From Limnoperna fortunei (lineage: Eukaryota > Mollusca > Bivalvia > Mytilida > Modiolidae): a stretch of DNA of 64,000 bases. The notes beneath the pieces were generated by a model. The model was not told the origin of the DNA. It made no database searches and saw only the letters and a list, made by a program, of their open reading frames with translations. The position numbers and the translations under genes were made by a program. The DNA lies in contig OX104124.1 in assembly GCA_944474755.1 (NCBI GenBank), positions 29,176,452 through 29,240,451 of the forward strand, in the 5' to 3' direction. Of this stretch, positions 9,005-22,641 are shown in pieces. Position 1 is the first letter of the stretch; each line of letters starts with the position of its first letter.

Positions 9005-12000
9005 ATGTTCTGTTTGACACTGATTGGGATGCTGTTTCTGACACCGGCCGTTCATTTGTGCGTTAACAAGGAATGAAGCCGCTAAATATTATGTTGATTT
9101 AAACCGAAGCTTGCATTTGCATGTGACGCTGGTTCTAAACAAGGCCGTTTTCATGCACCTTTGTTAAGAATGAAATTCAAGATTTAATTGTTGGTTCTGA
9201 ATGAAGCCGTCTATGTACACATTGGTTATGAGTCGGCTTTTGCGTGTGTACGTTGCTTGTAAGCGGGACTGTTCTTTTGCACGCTGGTTTTAAGCAGGAC
9301 CGTTTTCATGGACATTTCTTATGAATAAAATTCAAGATTTAACTGTTGGTTCTGTATTGCGCCATCGTTGTAGACATTGTTTCTGAGCCGACACCTTGAT
9401 TCTATACGTTGCTTGTGAGCAGGACTGTTCTCATGCACGCTGGTTCTGAGCAGGTCCGTTTTCATGGACGTTTCTTATGACAAAAATTCGAGATTTAACT
9501 GTTGGTTCTGAATTGAGCCGTCGTTGTAGACGACATTGGTTCTGAGCCGGCACCTTGCTTGTGTACGTTTCTGGAAAGCGGGTCTGTTCTGATATACGCT
9601 GGTTATGACCAAGGCCGTTTTCATGGACATTTCTTATGAATAAAGTTTAAGATTTAACTGTTGGTTCTGAATTGAGCCGTCGTTGTAGACGACATTGGTT
9701 CTGAGCGGGCACCTTGCTTGTGTACGTTACAGGAAAGCGGGTCTGTTCTCATGCACGCTGGATATGACCAAGGCCGTTTACATGGACATTTCTTATGAAT
9801 AAAGTTTAAGATTTAACTGTTGGTTCTGAATTGAGCCGTCGTTGTAGACAATGGTTCTGAGCCGGCACCTTGCTTTTATACGTTGCTTGTGAGTGGGATT
9901 GTTCTCATGCACGCTGGTTCTGACCAAGGCCGTTTTCGTGGCCATTTCTTATGAATAAAATTCAAGATTTAACTGTTGGGTCTGATTTGAGCCGTCGTTG
10001 TAGACATTGGTTCTGAGCGGGCACCTTGCTTGTGTACGCTGCTGGTAAGCGGGATTGTTCTTTTGCACGCTGTGTCTTAGCACGATTTCATAGACGTTTC
10101 TAATGAATAAAATTCAAGATTTAACTGTTGGTTCTGAATTGAGCCGTCGTTGTAGACGACATTGGTTCTGAGCCGGCACCTTGCTTGTGTACGTTACAGG
10201 AAAGCGGGTCTGTTCTCATGCACGCTGGATATGACCAAGGCCGTTTTCATGGACATTTCTTATGAATAAAGTTTAAGATTTAACTGTTGGTTCTGAATTG
10301 AGCCGTCGTTGTAGACATTGGTTCTGAACCGGCACCTTGCTTGTGTACGTTCTGGAAAGCGGGTCTGTTCTGATGTACGCTGGTTATGACCAAGGCCGTT
10401 TTCATGGACATTTCTTATGAATAAAGTTTAAGATTTAACTGTTGGTTCTGAATTGAGCCGTCGTTGTAAACATTGGTTCTGAGCCGGCACCTTGCTTGTG
10501 TACGTTGCTTGTGAGCGGGACTGTTCTCATGCACATTGGTTCTGACCAAGGCCGTTTTCGTAGACGTTTGTTATGAATGAAACCTATGCTTTAACTGTTG
10601 GTTCTGAATTGAGCCGTCGTTGTAGACAATGGTTCTGAGCCGGCACCTTGCTTTTATACGTTGCTTGTGAGTGGGATTGTTCTCATGCACGCTGGTTCTG
10701 ACCAAGGCCGTTTTCGTGGTCATTTCTTATGAATAAAATTCAAGATTTAACTGTTGGGTCTGATTTGAGCCGTCGTTGTAGACATTGGTTCTGAGCCGGC
10801 ACCTTGCTTGTGTACGCTGCTGGTAAGCGGGATTGTTCTTTTGCACGCTGTGTCTTAGCACGATTTTATAGACGTTTCTAATGAATAAAATTCAAGATTT
10901 AACTGTTGGTTCTGAATTGAGCCGTCGTTGTAGACGACATTGGTTCTGAGCCGGCACCTTGCTTGTGTACGTTACAGGAAAGCGGGTCTGTTCTCATGCA
11001 CGCTGGATATGACCAAGGCCGTTTTCATGGACATTTCTTATGAATAAAGTTTAAGATTTAACTGTTGGTTCTGAATTGAGCCGTCGTTGTAGACATTGGT
11101 TCTGAGCCGGCACCTTGCTTGTGTACGTTCTGGAAAGCGGGTCTGTTCTGATGTACGCTGGTTATGACCAAGGCCGTTTTCATGGACATTTCTTATCAAT
11201 AAAGTTTAAGATTTAACTGTTGGTTCTGAATTGAGCCGTCGTTGTAGACATTGGTTCTGAGCCGGCACCTTGCTTGTGTACGTTACAGGAAAGCGGGTCT
11301 GTTCTCATGCACGCTGGATATGACCAAGGCCGTTTTCATGGACATTTCTTATGAATAAAGTTTAAGATTTAACTGTTGGTTCTGAATTGAGCCGTCGTTG
11401 TAGACGACATTGGTTCTGAGCCGGCACCTTGCTTGTGTACGTTACAGGAAAGCGGGTCTGTTCTCATGCACGCTGGATATGACCAAGGCCGTTTTCATGG
11501 ACATTTCTTATGAATAAAGTTTAAGATTTAACTGTTGGTTCTGAATTGAGCCGTCGTTGTAGACATTGGTTCTGAGCCGGCACCTTGCTTGTGTACGTTC
11601 TGGAAAGCGGGTCTGTTCTGATGTACGCTGGTTATGACCAAGGCCGTTTTCATGGACATTTCTTATGAATAAAGTTTAAGATTTAACTGTTGGTTCTGAA
11701 TTGAGCCGTCGTTGTAGACATTGGTTCTGAGCCGGCACCTTGCTTGTGTACGTTGCTTGTGAGCGGGACTGTTCTCATGCACATTGGTTCTGACCAAGGC
11801 CGTTTTCGTAGACGTTTGTTATGAATGAAACCTATGCTTTAACTGTTGGTTCTGAATTTAGCCGTCGTTGTAGACATTGGTTCTGAGCCGGCACCTTGCT
11901 TGTGTACGTTGCTGGTGAGCGGGATTGTTCTTTTGCACGCTGGGTCTAAGCAGGATCGTTTTCATAGACGTTTCTAATGAATAAAATTCAAGATTTAACT

Positions 12001-15000
12001 GTTGGTTCTGAATTGAGCCGTCGTTGTAGACGACATTGGTTCTGAGCGGGCACCTTGCTTGTGTACGTTACAGGAAAGCGGGTCTCTTCTCATTCACGCT
12101 GGATATGCACAAGGCCGTTTTCATAGACGTTTTTTATGAATAAAGTTTAAGATTTAACTGTTGGTCCTGAATTGAGCCGTCGTTGTAGACAATGGTTCTG
12201 AGCCGGCACCTTGCTTTTATACGTTGCTTGTGAGTGGGATTGTTCTCATGCACGCTGGTTCTGACCAAGGCCGTTTTCGTGGCCATTTCTTATGAATAAA
12301 ATTCAAGATTTAACTGTTGGGTCTGATTTGAGCCGTCGTTGTAGACATTGGTTCTGAGCGAGCACCTTGCTTGTGTACGCTGCTGGTAAGCGGGATTGTT
12401 CTTTTGCACGCTGTGTCTTAGCACGATTTCATAGACGTTTCTAATGAATAAAATTCAAGATTTAACTGTTGGTTCTGAATTGAGCCGTCGTTGTAGACGA
12501 CATTGGTTCTGAGCCGGCACCTTGCTTGTGTACGTTACAGGAAAGCGGGTCTGTTCTCATGCACGCTGGATATGACCAAGGCCGTTTTCATGGACATTTC
12601 TTATGAATAAAGTTTAAGATTTAACTGTTGGTTCTGAATTGAGCCGTCGTTGTAGACATTGGTTCTGATCCTGCACCTTGCTTGTGTACGTTCTGGAAAG
12701 CGGGTCTGTTCTGATGTACGCTGGTTATGACCAAGGCCGTTTTCATGGACATTTCTTATGAATAAAGTTTAAGATTTAACTGTTGGTTCTGAATTGAGCC
12801 GTCGTTGTAGACATTGGTTCTGAGCCGGCACCTAGCTTGTGTACGTTGCTTGTGAGCGGGACTGTTCTCATGCACATTGGTTCTGACCAAGGCCGTTTTC
12901 GTAGACGTTTGTTATGAATGAAACCTATGCTTTAACTGTTGGTTCTGAATTTAGCCGTCGTTGTAGACATTGGTTCTGAGCCGGCACCTTGCTTGTGTAC
13001 GTTGCTGGTGAGCGGGATTGTTCTTTTGCACGCTGGGTCTAAGCAGGATCGTTTTCATAGACGTTTCTAATGAATAAAATTCAAGATTTAACTGTTGGTT
13101 CTGAATTGAGCCGTCGTTGTAGACGACATTGGTTCTGAGCGGGCACCTTGCTTGTGTACGTTACAGGAAAGCGGGTCTGTTCTCATTCACGCTGGATATG
13201 CACAAGGCCGTTTTCATAGACGTTTTTTATGAATAAAGTTTAAGATTTAACTGTTGGTCCTGAATTGAGCCGTCGTTGTAGACAATGGTTCTGAGCCGGC
13301 ACCTTGCTTTTATACGTTGCTTGTGAGTGGGATTGTTCTCGTGCACGCTGGTTCTGACCAAGGCCGTTTTCGTGGCCATTTCTTATGAATAAAATTCAAG
13401 ATTTAACTGTTGGGTCTGATTTGAGCCGTCGTTGTAGACATTGGTTCTGAGCGGGCACCTTGCTTGTGTACGCTGCTGGTAAGCGGGATTGTTCTTTTGC
13501 ACGCTGTGTCTTAGCACGATTTCATAGACGTTTCTAATGAATAAAATTCAAGATTTAACTGTTGGGTCTGATTTGAGCCGTCGTTGTAGACATTGGTTCT
13601 GAGCGGGTACCTTGCTTGTGTACGCTGCTGGTAAGCGGGATTGTTCTTTTGCACGCTGTGTCTTAGCACGATTTCATAGACGTTTCTAATGAATAAAATT
13701 CAAGATTTAACTGTTGGTTCTGAATTGAGCCGTCGTTGTAGACGACATTGGTTCTGAGCCGGCACCTTGCTTGTGTACGTTACAGGAAAGCGGGTCTGTT
13801 CTCATGCACGCTGGATATGACCAAGGCCGTTTTCATGGACATTTCTTATGAATAAAGTTTAAGATTTAACTGTTGGTTCTGAATTGAGCCGTCGTTGTAG
13901 ACATTGGTTCTGAGCCGGCACCTTGCTTGTGTACGTTCTGGAAAGCGGGTCTGTTCTGATGTACGCTGGTTATGACCAAGGCCGTTTTCATGGACATTTC
14001 TTATGAATAAAGTTTAAGATTTAACTGTTGGTTCTGAATTGAGCCGTCGTTGTAGACATTGGTTCTGAGCCGGCACCTTGCTTGTGTACGTTGCTTGTGA
14101 GCGGGACTGTTCTCATGCACATTGGTTCTGACCAAGGCCGTTTTCGTAGACGTTTGTTATGAATGAAACCTATGCTTTAACTGTTGGTTCTGAATTTAGC
14201 CGTCGTTGTAGACATTGGTTCTGAGTCGGCACCTTGCTTGTGTACGTTACTGGAAAGCGGGATTGTTCTTTTGCACATTGGGTCTAAGCAGAATCGTTTC
14301 ATGGACATTTCTTATGAATAAAGTTTAAGATTTAACTGTTGGTTCTGAATTGAGCCGTCGTTGTAGACATTGGTTCTGAGCCGGCACCTTGCTTGTGTAC
14401 GTTGCTTGTTAGCGGGACTGTTCTCATGCACATTGGTTCTGACCAAGGCCGTTTTCGTAGACGTTTGTTATGAATGAAACCTATGCTTTAACTGTTGGTT
14501 CTGAATTTAGCCGTCGTTGTAGACATTGGTTCTGAGCCGGCACCTTGCTTGTGTACGTTGCTGGTGAGCGGGATTGTTCTTTTGCACATTGGGTCTAAGC
14601 AGAATCGTTTCATAGACATTTCTTATGAATAGAATTTAAGATTTAACTGTTGGTTCTGAATTGAGCCGTCGTTGTAGACAATGATTCTGAGCCGGCACCT
14701 TGCTTTTATACGTTGCTTGTGAGCGGGGTTGTTCTCATGCACGCTGGTTCTGACCAAGGCCGTTTTCGTGGTCATTTCTTATGAATAAAATTCAAGATTT
14801 AACTGTTGGGTCTGATTTGAGCCGTTATTGTAGACAATGGTTCTGAGCCGGCACCTTGCTTTTATACGTTGCTTGTGAGCGGGATTGTTCTCATGCACGC
14901 TGGTTCTGACCAAGACCGTTTTCGTGGTCATTCTTATGAATAAAATTTAAGATTCAACTCTTGGTTCTGAATTGAGCCGTCGTTGTAGACATTGGTTCTG

Positions 15001-15985
15001 AGTCGGCACCTTGCTTGTGTACGTTACTGGAAAGCGGATCTGTTCTCATGCACGCTGGTTATGACCAAGGCCGTTTTCATGGACATTTCTTATGAATAAA
15101 GTTTAAGATTTAACTGTTGGTTCTGAATAGAGTCGTCGTTGTAGACATTGGTTCTGTGCCGGCACCTTGTTTGTGTACGTTGCTGGTTCTGACCAAGGCC
15201 GTTTTCGTAGACGTTTGTTATGAATGAAACCTATGCTTTAACTGTTGGTTCTGAATTTAGCCGTCGTTGTAGACATTAGTTCTGAGCAGACACCTTGCTT
15301 GTTGGTTTTGACGCTGGTTCTTAATAGAGCCGTCGAATAGGATGGTGATTATTTGCTAAGTTGGATCTTTCTTTCTTTTCATTGTTACCGTTCCAAACAG
15401 AGCCGCTGATAGAGCTGTTGGATATTAGCAGGATCGTTTCATTTGTACGTTGATTTTGAATATAGGCATTAGTTGGTTCTGTTCAGTGTATTTTTATGGA
15501 AGTATGGTGTTAATATAGCCGACTTATAAGATGTCAGTTGTAAACTACGTCGTTCCTTTGCATGATAGTTCTGAGGATGTTTGTTGTGTGCCGCTCATTC
15601 TTTGCGTGACCTTTTTTATTTGTTGGTTCTAAAGGTAGCCGCTAATCTTGATGTTAATTTGAGCAGTAACGTTCTCTTGTATCAGTCCACTCACCTGTTT
15701 ATTCAGAATTGTGCAGTTCATTTCAATGCTGCGTTTAAGCGTTATTTTTATTATTGATTGTGACTTTAGACTCCGATTTAAATTCGGACAGTGGTCTTTG
15801 TCATGTTGGTTCTAACTGGAGGCGTTGTATGGCGGTCCGTTCTTTTGAATTTTGGTTTTTTGTGCTGTCGTTTTTTTTGTTTTGTTTTTAATGCTAGGTC
15901 TTATTTTAATTTTAAGCACAAACGTTCTTTTACACGCTCGGTCTGAAAAGAACCGCTGGTTAGGATGTTGGTTCGTGTTTCGATT
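9005..15985 (+). repeat. Satellite array: ~156-bp monomers made of five ~31-bp subunits
   Basis: About 40 monomers. The marker GATTTAACTG occurs at 9651, 9810, 9966 and 10118 (spacing 159, 156, 152) and continues at this interval to about 15235. Each monomer contains five related subunits, seen as repeated TGGTTCTGA followed by a G/C block and a GT-rich stretch. The subunit starts read TTGGTTCTGAGCCGG, TTGCTTGTGAGCGGG, TGGTTCTGACCAAGG, TTTCTTATGAATAAA and TTGGTTCTGAATTGAG. Core monomers are very similar, with shared variants. The edges (9005-9560 and 15300-15985) keep only scattered, decayed subunits. It is GC-richer than its surroundings and has no open frame. Its function is unknown. Confidence 0.93.
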
Positions 15986-16439
15986 GTAGATAATGACTGT
16001 GCAATAACTAAATGGACTAACTTATTGTATATAACTTACTTCAGTTGAATCCTTGATATGGTTGAAGTATTTGACTATCATTTACCTCACAGTATTCTGC
16101 AAATAAATAAAACAATAAGTCACTAGGTGTTTGAGACACATTCTCAACAGCTTCAAGAGCAAGATATTGTCTCACAAAAATAAGATCTGTCGTATATACA
16201 ATTATTTAATTTTTGTCGGGGTTCGCTTTCAACTGTTTTCCTTGTTTTGTGCTACTATATTCTCGTATAGAAGCGCAGTTTATATCAAACGAGAAGCTAC
16301 TTCTGTTAGCGAGCACACATAGAACCGATACCCTAAAAACGGATCTAGTTCGAAACATTAAACATATCGACTCTACTTGGGACCACTATTCAACTATATT
16401 ACAAGTCTCTGTGTTTTGGTGAAGGGTTTTTGCGTGACA
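15986..16439. other. No gene seen
   Basis: AT-rich sequence after the satellite edge. The short open frames here show no coding character. Confidence 0.4.
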
Positions 16440-16945
16440 AATAATAACTTTTTACCGCGTATGGTCCACCTTGTGCTCCCTTTGTAGGTAGGGTATATTT
16501 TGAAATGAACAATTATTTCATGGAGATATTCAGTGTATTGACAGATCTTGAAATGCGTATACGGTGATTTTCTATAGTAAAATTTGACCTAAATTAGAAC
16601 GGAAGTGTAAATTAGGTGCATTTAATTGTGTTTTTTTTCGATACCTTTCAGGCATTGTGGTTTTCGGTTGACTCGGGAAACGTTTAAAATTTTCTCCGAA
16701 TACCATTGTATGTCACGAAAGCAGACGATCGTTTGTAAAAAATGTTCAGTCCCTTTAGGAAAAAAACATGTCTGACATAATGTAAAATTCCCGTAGCAAA
16801 AGTCAAGGTAGATTTGTGACATGTAATCAACAGAGGCATAGTATAAAACATGGACAGGTTATGGGAGACTAAATTTTTTCTACGGAATTTTAGTAATAAA
16901 AATTTAAAATATGGAATGATAAAAAAATGCAAGACAAAAATTTGC
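16440..16945. repeat. Diverged copy of the 46188 foldback family
   Basis: Blocks such as TTACCGCGTATGGTCCACC, AATTAGAACGGAAGTGT, CGAATACCATTGTATGTCACG, CAGACGATCGTTTGTAAA and CATGGACAGGTTATGG are shared with 46188-46776, in the same orientation, and with 47800-48330, in the opposite one. Copies are about 70-80 percent alike by eye, so this is an old insertion. Confidence 0.6.
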
Positions 16946-18660
16946 ATTTCACGTGGGTGTGACTTATAGTTTAAATGAACCCGATTGAAACCTATATCTT
17001 ACAACTTCTTTGATGTGCATGTTATTATTTAGTGTCGCAAGCATGTTTTGATGCGTTTGTTTTTGTTGTTGTTGTTAAGTACGACATAGCACTATTGTTT
17101 TGGGGTATTTTACTTACAACCGTAATCGTTCTCTACATGATGGTAAACTGTTCTGAAAATATACGAAACAATTTCTTTAACTTATCATTGATCTCTTAAT
17201 TAATACTGTCAATATGTAAATTCACTATATCCACTGAAACTGTGGAAAAGTTTTAAAATTGAAATATATTTGTTTACAAATTGTAGTTTGTTTTAATCTG
17301 CTTAAAGCTTTGTATTAAATGGTTTAAGTGAGTTTTGATTACACGCAACGAACGTCTGATATAGTAATTTTTAATAACCATGGTATCTTTTGGACACTTT
17401 TGCAACCATTAGGTGGATGTGTTTTGCTGGTGGACTATTACCCAGGGTATCAGAAGCCCATTTGATATACTAGGTCGTTGAACACTTTTTAGCGGTTTTT
17501 GTGCAAATAACATAGTGAAACCAACCCATGTAGGGATTTTGTAAACGAATCCATTGAACAAATGCTTAATCCCATCCGAGGTATCCAAAAGAAAGCTTCT
17601 GCTGCTCAGAACAACAATAAAATATATCAGCTACACTAAAGAAGAACCTACAACGGCCCAAATCGAATCTAAAATCGAAAATACCTATACTTTGTGCAAT
17701 GAATTTAATATGATAATTTCGGCGGTAACATTCTGTACGAGCTTCGTATATGGCCATGTCCAATACCAATTCAAAGAAAAAACCGCTCAGAATAAACATC
17801 CACAACTTAGAGTTCTACTATAAGACATCGTACAGAAGACTGATAGAAACTACACCTAAAATGATAAACGCTACCCAAACTAAAACTGTGCGTACTCTGT
17901 GGATGGTCTGTCAACAAGAATTTAAACCAGAGAGTAGTGACTAAATCTGTTTGGAGACGAAGACACTCGACATATAAAAAGACTATAATAATACAATAAA
18001 AAAAGTAATGAGTGCAATTAAGGTTACAAAATTTTTTAACTTGTACATACTGTAATTTACATGAGTAGAATCCGGTAAACGGTGACAGTCTTGTATAATC
18101 TGTACGTAAAGGTTTTCTGCAAATAAACCGAAACAATGTTCTTACCTTAATTGAAACGTATGCTATAGACGTCCTTTCTGAACCGTTAGAATGTACGATA
18201 ACATATATATAATTAATTTTGGGTTTAATTTGGAGGCAGCGTAATTTGTCTCTTTAGTTTTGTTTTGATATTTATTATTTACAAGATAAAATTGAAACTT
18301 TATTAAACATTAATTAAATTACATTTACCATAATAAAATTATTGATTTTTACCTAACGACTTACTCCGCTCGACTGTTACTGTGTTCTCTTATACTGTAA
18401 AATGGAATGCCTATACTGTAAGAGGACTTTATAGCCCCGGTATATGACGCAGAGATTGCATCTTTTTTTTCTACCTTACTGAAACCATCGTAAGACATCT
18501 AAATTGCTGCCTTTAGCGAATGCAAGACATAATCTTCACTTTTTTTAAAATTTCAAAATAAATATCACATTAATGGCTAATATTAATAATAATTTCTTTC
18601 AATAAAAACTCCGTATTACCTTACAATTAAAAATAATAACTACCCATACAACACCAGATT
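16946..18660. other. No gene or known repeat seen
   Basis: AT-rich unique-looking sequence. Overlapping open frames on both strands between 17550 and 18140 have no domain, no supported splice structure and no repeat partner in the window. Confidence 0.35.
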
Positions 18661-18679
18661 TTATACTATAGTTAAACTC

Positions 18680-19700
18680 CATATTAATTAAGGGGTAATT
18701 AAGCTGATATTACATAGTTTAGATACCCTCGCTATCTGAGGTTTCGCTTTAAATTAAATTCTTGTATATCAATGAATTGAAAATAAAAAAATCTCTAAGA
18801 ATTTGAAAAATACTTCTGTGCTTTTTAAGTTGTTTTTTATTTGAGCTAACGTGTTGTGAAAAATCTTACGAACCAATGTTTTGATAAGTTTAATTATATT
18901 TATCTTTCCTTATACATATTATATTTTTTATCAATGAATTTGCTTTAAAAGTTCATAGAGGAATATGTTGAGCGCAGTTTTGCATTCTTTTACATATTGA
19001 GTCCAAAGCTGAAATGTCACGGTACGTAATACTCCAACGGACCACCCTTCCGTCAACATTTTTTCCAGTAATTAAGCTGACATAGTTTAGATACTCTCGC
19101 GATCTGAGGTTTCAGAAAACTTGTCCCAGCCAGGTTTCCCTTTAAATTAATAAGTTGGATATCAGTGTATTGGTAATAATATATTCTCTATAAATAAGAA
19201 AAATACTTCTGCTCTTTAAAAAGTATTATTTTTTACTAATATTGATCGGAGTTTGGCATGCTTTTACAAATTGAGTCCAAAGTTGAAATTTCACTGTACG
19301 TAATACTCAAACGGACCACTCTTCCGGTCAACTTTTGACAACTGTCCATTTTATGAATAAATTTAATTTATATATCAATGGATTTGCTATAAATATTACT
19401 AAAGGAATATATTAACGAATTTTGACCGGAGTTTTGTACATTTTTACAAATTGAGTTCAAAGTTAAATTTTAATGTGCATAAAACATCAATGAGCCACCA
19501 TTCCGGTCAACTTTTGCAATTCTTCCATTTATAAATAAAATTGAGTTACATATCACTAAATTTGCTATTAAATTTACTAGAGGAATATGTTTACCACTTT
19601 TGACTGAGTTTAATAAGTTAAACACAATTTAGTACCAAAGTTGAAAAATCGTGTTCAATTTTGGTAGAGAAAAAACCTTCTGGTCAAGTTTTAAATAATG
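18680..19700 (+). repeat. Degenerate tandem duplication, ~100-bp core motif four times
   Basis: A motif with AGTTTTGCAT, TTTACAAATTGAGTCCAAAG, CACTGTACGTAATACTC and GGACCACTCTTCCGGTCAAC occurs at about 18962-19068, 19245-19338 and 19420-19515, with a weaker copy at 19600-19690. A longer AATTAAGCTGA...CTGAGGTTT segment is also duplicated (18690 and 19070). A related block lies at 48420-48850 on the other strand. Confidence 0.65.
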
Positions 19701-20136
19701 TTTATCAAGAAGATTTAAAATCATTTAGTATTCATTACGTAGAAATTGTTATTATCTTTCAGAATGAGTTAAAATAACATCGATATGTTTATCCGTTCAA
19801 AATAATGAATGTATAATTTAAGATTTTTATTCTAGGGTAAGTTACGAAATAAAATAATTTTTAAAAATTTATCGCCGCATACAATTCCGTTTAAAACCTA
19901 ACTGAAAAATTAGAACGGTTCCACTTCAAAAGAATTTTTTTTTACTTCAAATAATATGTGGATTGAAATGTAACGTGTATGCCGGCATACAAGTTTCTGT
20001 CTTTGAAAGATATTTTTAATATAATCATAGCTTTACTTAGGTCAATATTTAGAATGAATTATAAAACTATTATAATATCATTAAAAATTGTACATATCTT
20101 TTTCTCAAATAATGACTTTCATTTTTAAATATTTAC

Positions 20137-20290
20137 TAGGATGGTCCTAAGATAATCCCTGGAAGAACAATCCTAAGATAGCACTGCACAGTAATATAGC
20201 TTTGTTGAAAGCCTTATGTCAGTCCTAAAATTGTCCTTATTATGATCAAAAGTGGTGGCCCCAGGATTAACCTTTATGTCGCAATTTTAT
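20137..20290. repeat. CTAAGA-rich repeat, related to 23490-24155
   Basis: Several short motifs of the form GGTCCTAAGATAATCC, AATCCTAAGATAG and GTCCTAAAATTGTCC recur here and between 23490 and 24155 (AGTCTTAAGATAA, CATCTTAGGACAAA, GGTCTTAGGAAACC). They could be the two ends of one decayed element or subterminal repeats of a MITE family. Boundaries are not resolved. Confidence 0.4.
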
Positions 20291-21963
20291 ACAAAGTCTT
20301 CAGTTTTCAAAATAGTTTTGGAATTAAGAAATAGTACATATCTAAATACATAATCACTGACATTTTTAAGATAAGGCACCAAACAATTTAAAAGATTTAT
20401 AGCAGCCTGACAGAAAAGTTTATGTGTAATGTCATTCTCATCTGTTGCAGTAATTAAATCGTTGATAAAGTCAATTTTGTCGACACTAAATCAGTACTGG
20501 AGATCTCTGGAAGGTTTAATTTTTATATTCTTTTACAAGACTACTAAAACATACGTTTGTTAACATTTCCCACAAGTTTTTTTCTTGCATTGTCTATAGT
20601 GCCAAATTACAGTTATGGTTTTAAGATATCATTGTTATATAACCTTTGTATGATATATTATATTTTTTTTACAATTAACGACATGTTTTATTTTTAAAAT
20701 CATATTATTTTTAAATTTAATGAGTTAAGCTAAATTTTCAGATAGAATAAGATACAACCAGTTAAGAGTAAATACAAAAAAATACAATTAAAAAAAAATA
20801 TTTATAGAAAGTGATGTTATATACACGCGTTTTAATATTTAGAGATTTAGAGATACATTTTTACGTTATTTAATAAAGACTGCCAATCGTCTCCTTAACC
20901 CCAATACAAAACGAGAGAACTAAAAATATTTGTTATTAATATTTAAACGAAGATTATACACTAAGCCATTTCAATCTTTAAAAAATATAATTATTCAAAA
21001 ATAATTTTCATCGTAACGTGTAGCAAAAATACCAGTTATTGTAAATTTTCATACTTTAAAGAAAAATTATATGTAGTCACAATTTATTATTTCATTATAA
21101 TTATTGGATACATAAAAGTATACTTTTATGTTGATAAATGTACTATGTTTGTGTTGTATTGGATTACGCATTATTGTAAACTCTGTGATGTATTTGACTA
21201 TGCTTTATCCAGTAAGAGAATTTAAATTAATATACATATAGTAATTAAATGTAGACGCAATCGACAATTTTTTTGTGTTGCGTTTTCGTTGATGTATACA
21301 TATTTAAAAGAAGAAATGGAAGAAAAAATGTTTACTTACCAGTAAAGTTTTCACCCCCTGCCAAAGGCTTCTAAACAGAATAATGATTGCGATATCAAAT
21401 GGTTTCTACTTAATGGGACATGAGAGAGGTTAATCAAATCCAGTTATTGTGGACATTGTTTACATTTACTTTTATGAGCTGTGAACGTTTTGAAGTGGTG
21501 ATACATAGCTAATTAGCTTAAAATAAAAAAAATTATTGCACTGGCGGTGATGAAACGGTGTGTTCTTGTTCTGCCCACTTTTTGAAAATACAGGTAAAAA
21601 AGTAAGTGGGCAGAACAGGAATTGTATTAATTAGATCTAATAAGAGAACAATGGATTAAAAATTATAGTCTTTTTCAAAATATAAATAAATATCAAACAT
21701 ATATATGTGTCTTTATTTATGTTTTATATATCTTGTAAAAAGCATTTATTACAGAGAACATCATTAGATAATAGAATGCAACTTTAGTTTTGCGTTTTAA
21801 TAGATATCTAATTAACAATAAATAATAATACATACTTAAGGTTCTTTAATATAAAACATATTTATATTTTTATATATCTAAGCATTTATTACAGAGAACA
21901 TCATTAGCTAATATAAAACATATTTATTTTTATAACAAATTTACAAACAATTAATTTTAAAAG

Positions 21964-22641
21964 TTATTCTAGGTGAAGTAGATGTGAAGCTGCATCCGAG
22001 TATTGAATCACATCTATGCTGCCATCTGCATGTCGTTGTTTAAGCTGGGTTAGTCTGCTATCAATGGTTCTGTATTTCTTTGCCTTTGGTCGTGTAGTTT
22101 GTTCGCAGTCGATCTGTGTGCGGGTAATCTCGTTTGCTGCCTGTATCTCCTTGAAAACTCTGATGATGGTAAAGATGTTTGGGTGGGCATGATGTACTTT
22201 ATTCTTCATCAACTCTGTCTGTTGGTACAAGTGGGAGGACTGCTGCACGTCGAATCAGTATGGTCTTTAACGCCACTTCCAGCTATGAAAACCCGCAGTG
22301 TTGACAGGCACGTGATCTGAAGTACTTAAATGACTACCTTAACCACTCGTGCTTTATATATGGCCTGTATGTAGTGGAAGAAGCAGCCCTTGATGGTGAC
22401 CCCGGGGAATACTGTGCGTGCCACGTTCAGGCGTTGTGTGCCGCTGTCTCGAAGTTCATGAAGATGATGTTTGGTCGGAAGTTGAGTTGAAGCTGTTGCA
22501 TGGACAGTCTTTAATTGTACATCGCCAGTAGGTTCTCTCTCCACGGTTGTTTTTGACGCTGTAGATGTAGCCTCGGTATGCTAGGTTCTGTGATCCAAAC
22601 TTGTTGCGTACAAATTGTACTTGGACTTGTGCATGTGTCAT
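21964..22641 (-). pseudogene. FLYWCH/MULE transposase remnant
   Basis: Reading from 22641 down, an ATG opens MTHAQVQVQFVRNKFGSQNL, then AYRGYIYSVKNNRGERTYWR and CTIKDCPCNSF. This is a FLYWCH finger (two cysteines visible; the distal histidine pair is missing because the frame jumps). At 22326-22420 another frame gives RTVFPGVTIKGCFFHYIQAI, the transposase segment that precedes the third catalytic region in MULEs. After the SINE at 22259-22356, the frame at 22248-21964 gives HPNIFTIIRVFKEIQAANEI and a YRTIDSRLTQLKQRHADG end, the usual C-terminal tail with a terminal stop. The DDE core between the finger and FPGVTIKGC is deleted, so this is a dead gene. Confidence 0.75.
22259..22356 (-). mobile_element. 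SINE fragment nested in the MULE remnant
   Basis: Read on the minus strand: a GAGTGGTTAAGGTAGT head, GATCACGTG...TGTCAACACTG, then GGAAGTGGCGTTAAAGACC. These are the head and 3' end of the SINE at 7468 joined by an internal deletion. It interrupts the transposase between YIQAIYK and the HPNI tail, so it inserted after the MULE. Confidence 0.65.

Noticed and set aside
17554..18136. Cluster of overlapping open frames on both strands
   Set aside because: Mutually overlapping short frames in AT-rich DNA, with no domain or splice support.
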